Assembly (NCBI GenBank): GCA_016194905.1
Contig: JACQAP010000028.1
Span: forward strand, 62,001-126,000
Origin: Betaproteobacteria bacterium
GTDB taxonomy: Bacteria; Pseudomonadota; Gammaproteobacteria; Burkholderiales; JACQAP01
Direction: 5' to 3'
Length of the DNA stretch: 64,000 nucleotides
A program made the position numbers and the translations under genes. This document shows, piece by piece, positions 60,969 to 64,000 of the stretch. Each line of letters starts with the position of its first letter. Positions within the stretch are counted from its first letter, which is position 1. A model generated the notes under the pieces. The model made no database searches. It was not told the DNA's origin and saw only the letters and a list, made by a program, of their open reading frames with translations.

Positions 60969-61802
60969 TTAACCTTTCACCGCTCCCAGTGATATCCCGC
61001 GCACCAGGTAGCGCTGCATGAACGCCACCGCGATGAAGATCGGCAGCGTGCCGAGCACCGACATTGCGGAAATCTTGGCCCAGAAGTTCGACTGGCCGCC
61101 GAAGTAATGAGTAATCTGGACCGTATAAGTCGTCGCCTCTGTGCGCGTCAGCACCAGGGCGAACAGAAAATCGTTCCAGGCGAATACGAAAGTGAAGATC
61201 GCGGTCGCGAACAAGCCGGCGCGGCACATCGGGAACACGACTTTCCATATCACCTGCCAGCGGGTGCAGCCGTCCACCAGCGCGGATTCCTCAAGGGCTT
61301 TCGGGATGTCGAGAATATAGCCGCGCATCATCCAGATCACGTAAGGCAGGTTGAATGCAGTGTAGAGCAATATCACACCTATATAGGTATCGACCAGATG
61401 CAGCCAGACGAATAGGAGAAAGATCGGAAATACGACTGCGATCGGCGGGATCATGCGCTGTGAGATGATCCAATTGGCCAGATGCTCGCCCCCGGTCCTG
61501 AAGCGGGCGAGCGAATAGGCGCAGATGGTGCCGAGAAACATCGCGATTACCGTGCTGACGCCGGCGACCACCAGGCTGTTCCATACCGTGACCGCGTCGC
61601 CGTCCTTGAACAGAACCGCATAGTTATCGAAATGGATCCGACCCGGATACCACTTCGGCGGAAACGAGTAGATCTCCTCCGGCGTCTTGAACGAGATCAT
61701 GAACAACCAGTAGACGGGGAACAGGAACAGCAACGTGATGACAACGGCGGCAAGAAGACGCAGCGCCATCCGGATCGTGGTTCGCTGTTTGATAGTCATC
61801 AT
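60969..61802 (-). CDS. Carbohydrate ABC transporter permease, MalG type
   Basis: A 277-residue membrane protein with six helices. The cytoplasmic EAA loop that contacts the ATPase is PKALEESALVDGCTRWQVIWKVVFP. MISFKTPEEIYSFPPKWYP after helix 1 and the C-terminal RYLVRGISLGAVKG are typical of the second permease of CUT1 systems. It pairs with the permease at 61840. Start at an ATGATG pair; the two permease genes are 37 bases apart. Confidence 0.92.
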   Translation of the reverse strand: MMTIKQRTTIRMALRLLAAVVITLLFLFPVYWLFMISFKTPEEIYSFPPKWYPGRIHFDNYAVLFKDGDAVTVWNSLVVAGVSTVIAMFLGTICAYSLARFRTGGEHLANWIISQRMIPPIAVVFPIFLLFVWLHLVDTYIGVILLYTAFNLPYVIWMMRGYILDIPKALEESALVDGCTRWQVIWKVVFPMCRAGLFATAIFTFVFAWNDFLFALVLTRTEATTYTVQITHYFGGQSNFWAKISAMSVLGTLPIFIAVAFMQRYLVRGISLGAVKG

Positions 61803-61839
61803 CTTGCAACCCCGATAGTCAATTCCCTCGCCAGGTCGC

Positions 61840-62736
61840 TCATCGCGCCAACTCCACTCTTTTCAGCGCGAGCATTACGATTGCCGACAGCAGGATGATG
61901 ACCAGGAACGCGACCGCGGCCGTGTAGCTGGTTTCGAATTGCTGGAAGCCCTTGACGTAAGTGAAGATCGAAATGGTTTCGGTCATCGTGCCCGGGCCGC
62001 CCTTGGTCAATGCCCAGACGATGTCGAACATGCGGAACAGGTCGAGTCCGCGAATCAGGATCGCGATTGCCATGACCGGCCAGATCGCAGGCAACACGAT
62101 CCGGAAGAATGTGCGCCACCAGCTTGCGCCGTCGATGGCGGCCGCCTCGAGCTGCGATTTGTCGACGTTCGCGAGCGCCGCGAGCAGCAGCAGAAACATA
62201 AATGGCGTCCACTGCCAGATTTCCGCTGCGATTATCGCGGGATATACGAGATTCGGATTGATGGTCCACAGGATCGCCGAATCGTTGCCAGTGAACCAGC
62301 CGATGACCTGGTTGATCGGACCGAATCGATGGTCGAACAGCAAAGCCCAGGTCGCGCCGGAAACGATCGGCGACACGACCACCGGCAGCACCAGCAGCGC
62401 AATGAAAACCTGTCGCCCGGGGATCCGCTCGAGGAACAACTGCGCCATCGCCAGCCCGAGCAACAATTCGATCGGCAGGGAGATTGCAGTAAAAATCACC
62501 GTGTGCAGCAACGCCTCCCACATGCGGGCATCGTCGAACAGTTGCGCGTAGTTGCGGCCGCCTACAAAGGCGGTGTTGGTTTCGGTCATGGTGAGGCCCT
62601 GGAAGCTCACCAAGAGCAGGTAGACCAGCGGAAAGATGCCGATCAGGAGCAGCACGAAGATCGCCGGTCCGACTAGCAGATATTTGAAATTGCGGTCCGC
62701 AAAGGCCGCGCGGTTTGGTATCGAATCTGAAGCCAC
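61840..62736 (-). CDS. Carbohydrate ABC transporter permease, MalF type
   Basis: A 298-residue membrane protein with six helices and the EAA loop KSQLEAAAIDGASWWRTFFRIVLPA. Family features: FPLVYLLLVSF after helix 1 and LTKGGPGTMTETISIFTYVKGF before the last helix. First permease of the CUT1 system. It follows the binding-protein gene after an attenuator-like hairpin. Confidence 0.92.
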   Translation of the reverse strand: MASDSIPNRAAFADRNFKYLLVGPAIFVLLLIGIFPLVYLLLVSFQGLTMTETNTAFVGGRNYAQLFDDARMWEALLHTVIFTAISLPIELLLGLAMAQLFLERIPGRQVFIALLVLPVVVSPIVSGATWALLFDHRFGPINQVIGWFTGNDSAILWTINPNLVYPAIIAAEIWQWTPFMFLLLLAALANVDKSQLEAAAIDGASWWRTFFRIVLPAIWPVMAIAILIRGLDLFRMFDIVWALTKGGPGTMTETISIFTYVKGFQQFETSYTAAVAFLVIILLSAIVMLALKRVELAR

Positions 62737-62761
62737 AAGAAAACCTGTGCAATGTAGCCGA

Positions 62762-62799
62762 CAAAAAAGGGAGCGCCGTGTTCCAGCGCTCCCACCTTT
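62762..62799 (-). terminator. Intra-operon terminator/attenuator after the binding-protein gene
   Basis: On the minus strand GGGAGCGC pairs with GCGCTCCC around a 9-nt loop and is followed by TTTTTT. It lies between the binding-protein stop and the first permease start. Such sites commonly keep binding protein in excess over permeases. Confidence 0.85.
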
Positions 62800-62856
62800 T
62801 GTTTTGCTCCGGGTTCCTACTGGAAGCGCCGGAGCAATCCGCGTCGTTTGTGCTGC

Positions 62857-64000
62857 TTACTTCGGGTAGGCACCGGACTTCGCAGCCCAGGCGTTGTAAA
62901 CCGTCTTTTGTTTGTCCACGCCGACCTGCTTGGTTACTTCGTCCCAGTCCGCAGCCACCTTGCCGAGAATCTTCTGCGGATCTTCGCCGGCCCACAACTT
63001 GCTGATGCCCTGGCGAAGAGCTTCCTCGTACTTGTCGGTCTGGATCAGCGACAGGTCGAGCAGACCGGTCTGTGCGCCGGCGTGCAGTGCCGCGAGATAG
63101 TCCTTGGCGTCAGGCCACAGCTTCAGGTAGCCCGGATTCGTATAGTGCGAATCGCGGAACGGATCGCGCAGAGTGTACGGAAGCTGCACGCGCTGGTTGC
63201 TGATCTCTTCGCTGTTAAGCCATTGGATGAAGAGATACGCAGCTTCCTTCTGCTTGCTGGTGGAGGCGACCGACAGCGCGAAACCCGCCGCCAGTTCGGG
63301 ATGGCCGCCAGGGGGCAGCGCATACCCGACCTTGCCGGCGATCGTCGACTTCGGCACCCAGTCCAGCGCCTTTTCGCTGCCCAGATAACCGGCAGCGAAG
63401 CGGCCGTATGGCGGCCAGGAGATCGTCATTGCGCTTTGTCCCTTCAGGAACAGTGCGAGGTTTTCGACGAAGCCGAACTTTTCCACGCCTGGCGGCATGA
63501 ATCGGTTTTCATTGCGCATGTCAGCGAACACTTTGACGCCGATCGGGCTGTTCACCGTTGCCTTCATGGTGCCGGCGTCGAAGAATTTGCCGCCTTCCAC
63601 GCGGAAGCGCTCCTGGAACATGAACATCGTATACGGTGGCTCGCGGAAGAACGCGGCGCCGTAAATGCCTTCTTTCTTCAACGCCTCGGTCAGGAAGTTG
63701 CCAATCTCGTCGAATTGCTTCCAGGTCTTCGGCGGCGCCAGATCGTATTTGTATTTGTCCTTGAACGCCTTCTTCAGGTCGGCGCGTGCAAAGATGTCCT
63801 TGCGGTAATAGAACAAGAATACGTCGCCGTCATCGGGAAAGCCGTAGATCTTGCCGTTGACCGTCATCTGATTGTCGCGATACGTCGGCGCGATCTTCTT
63901 CAACTCGTCGCGAAAGCCGTACTTGTCGACGTAAGGATCGAGCACTTCCAGTGCGCCGGCCTGCGCGAGGTCGGGCATCCACGCCGGGATTACGTTCAGC
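62857..64000 (-). CDS. Sugar ABC transporter substrate-binding protein (5' end beyond the window)
   Basis: The C-terminal 380 residues of a periplasmic CUT1 solute-binding protein (MalE/UgpB type); the frame is open to the right edge, so the signal peptide is missing. Features: VNGKIYGFPDDGDVFLFYYRKDIF, TWKQFDEIGNFLTEALKKEGIYGAAF, KGQSAMTISWPPYGRFA and SVASTSKQKEAAYLFIQWLNSEE, all typical of the family. It delivers a carbohydrate, possibly an apiose-related or other plant-derived sugar judging from the downstream lactonase, to the permeases at 60969-62736. Confidence 0.92.
   Translation of the reverse strand, partial: LNVIPAWMPDLAQAGALEVLDPYVDKYGFRDELKKIAPTYRDNQMTVNGKIYGFPDDGDVFLFYYRKDIFARADLKKAFKDKYKYDLAPPKTWKQFDEIGNFLTEALKKEGIYGAAFFREPPYTMFMFQERFRVEGGKFFDAGTMKATVNSPIGVKVFADMRNENRFMPPGVEKFGFVENLALFLKGQSAMTISWPPYGRFAAGYLGSEKALDWVPKSTIAGKVGYALPPGGHPELAAGFALSVASTSKQKEAAYLFIQWLNSEEISNQRVQLPYTLRDPFRDSHYTNPGYLKLWPDAKDYLAALHAGAQTGLLDLSLIQTDKYEEALRQGISKLWAGEDPQKILGKVAADWDEVTKQVGVDKQKTVYNAWAAKSGAYPK

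Overview
The window looks like chromosomal DNA of a GC-rich betaproteobacterium (Burkholderiales or a relative). The evidence is a Ralstonia-type intracellular PHB depolymerase, an MSHA-like pilin behind a sigma-54 box, several DctP-type TRAP transporters, MHS-type MFS and UgpC-type ABC uptake genes, and many large GGDEF/EAL sensors. No rRNA, complete tRNA, CRISPR array or phage region is visible. All calls were made by reading the sequence; no database search was run.

Layout. 1-1662: the start of a divergent exported protein and zwf. 1775-13176: a cyclic-di-GMP island holding a REC-PAS3-GAF-GGDEF-EAL protein with a ruined GGDEF site, an EAL remnant with an internal deletion, a membrane diguanylate cyclase without an I-site, and a 1272-residue CHASE-like/PAS/GAF/PAS/GGDEF/EAL/REC hybrid; a Sel1-repeat protein, a cupin and a CCCCTAG heptamer array lie among them. 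13255-20497: a Tat-exported amidohydrolase, an unknown protein, an exported hydrolase, SrkA kinase, PhaZ and an SDR fragment. 20558-31650: a same-strand catabolic locus with quinone oxidoreductase, two SDRs, two paralogous D-2-hydroxyacid dehydrogenases flanking an HpcH/HpaI aldolase, a complete TRAP transporter, a TauD-family dioxygenase and an exported MetX-like hydrolase. It probably imports and degrades an unidentified hydroxy- or sugar-acid.

32056-35410: an exported metallo-beta-lactamase-fold protein and a group II intron that splits a small reading frame. 35415-40641: an HD-domain protein, an SDR, an exported hydrolase, an orphan antitoxin-like gene, an XRE/MmyB-like regulator with a clear palindromic operator shared with a divergent exported beta-barrel protein, and a short AraC regulator. 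40720-45147: a four-helix membrane protein, ApbE, an FMN-carrying exported protein and a porin in one overlapping operon, followed by a di-heme peroxidase lipoprotein. 45681-50812: a glycerophosphodiesterase cut by one amber codon, a sigma-54-driven pilin, a redoxin/cytochrome/copper-monooxygenase fusion, a lipoprotein and a cold-shock protein. 51205-64000: a second TRAP system (TakP-like) whose binding protein faces its permeases, a MetE-like enzyme, an ABM monooxygenase, an MFS transporter, a probable D-apionate lactonase and a complete sugar ABC transporter that runs off the right edge.

The most unusual large-scale signal is in the gaps. Many intergenic regions carry 150-250 bp inverted-repeat elements built from short quasi-tandem words (ACACGGAGG, ACGCAGAG, GTGAATG, ACTGAGG, CCCCTAG and others). 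One family shares GAACCACGGA ends and an optional module of about 35 bp. One copy has apparently been captured as the start codon and signal-peptide start of a downstream gene.
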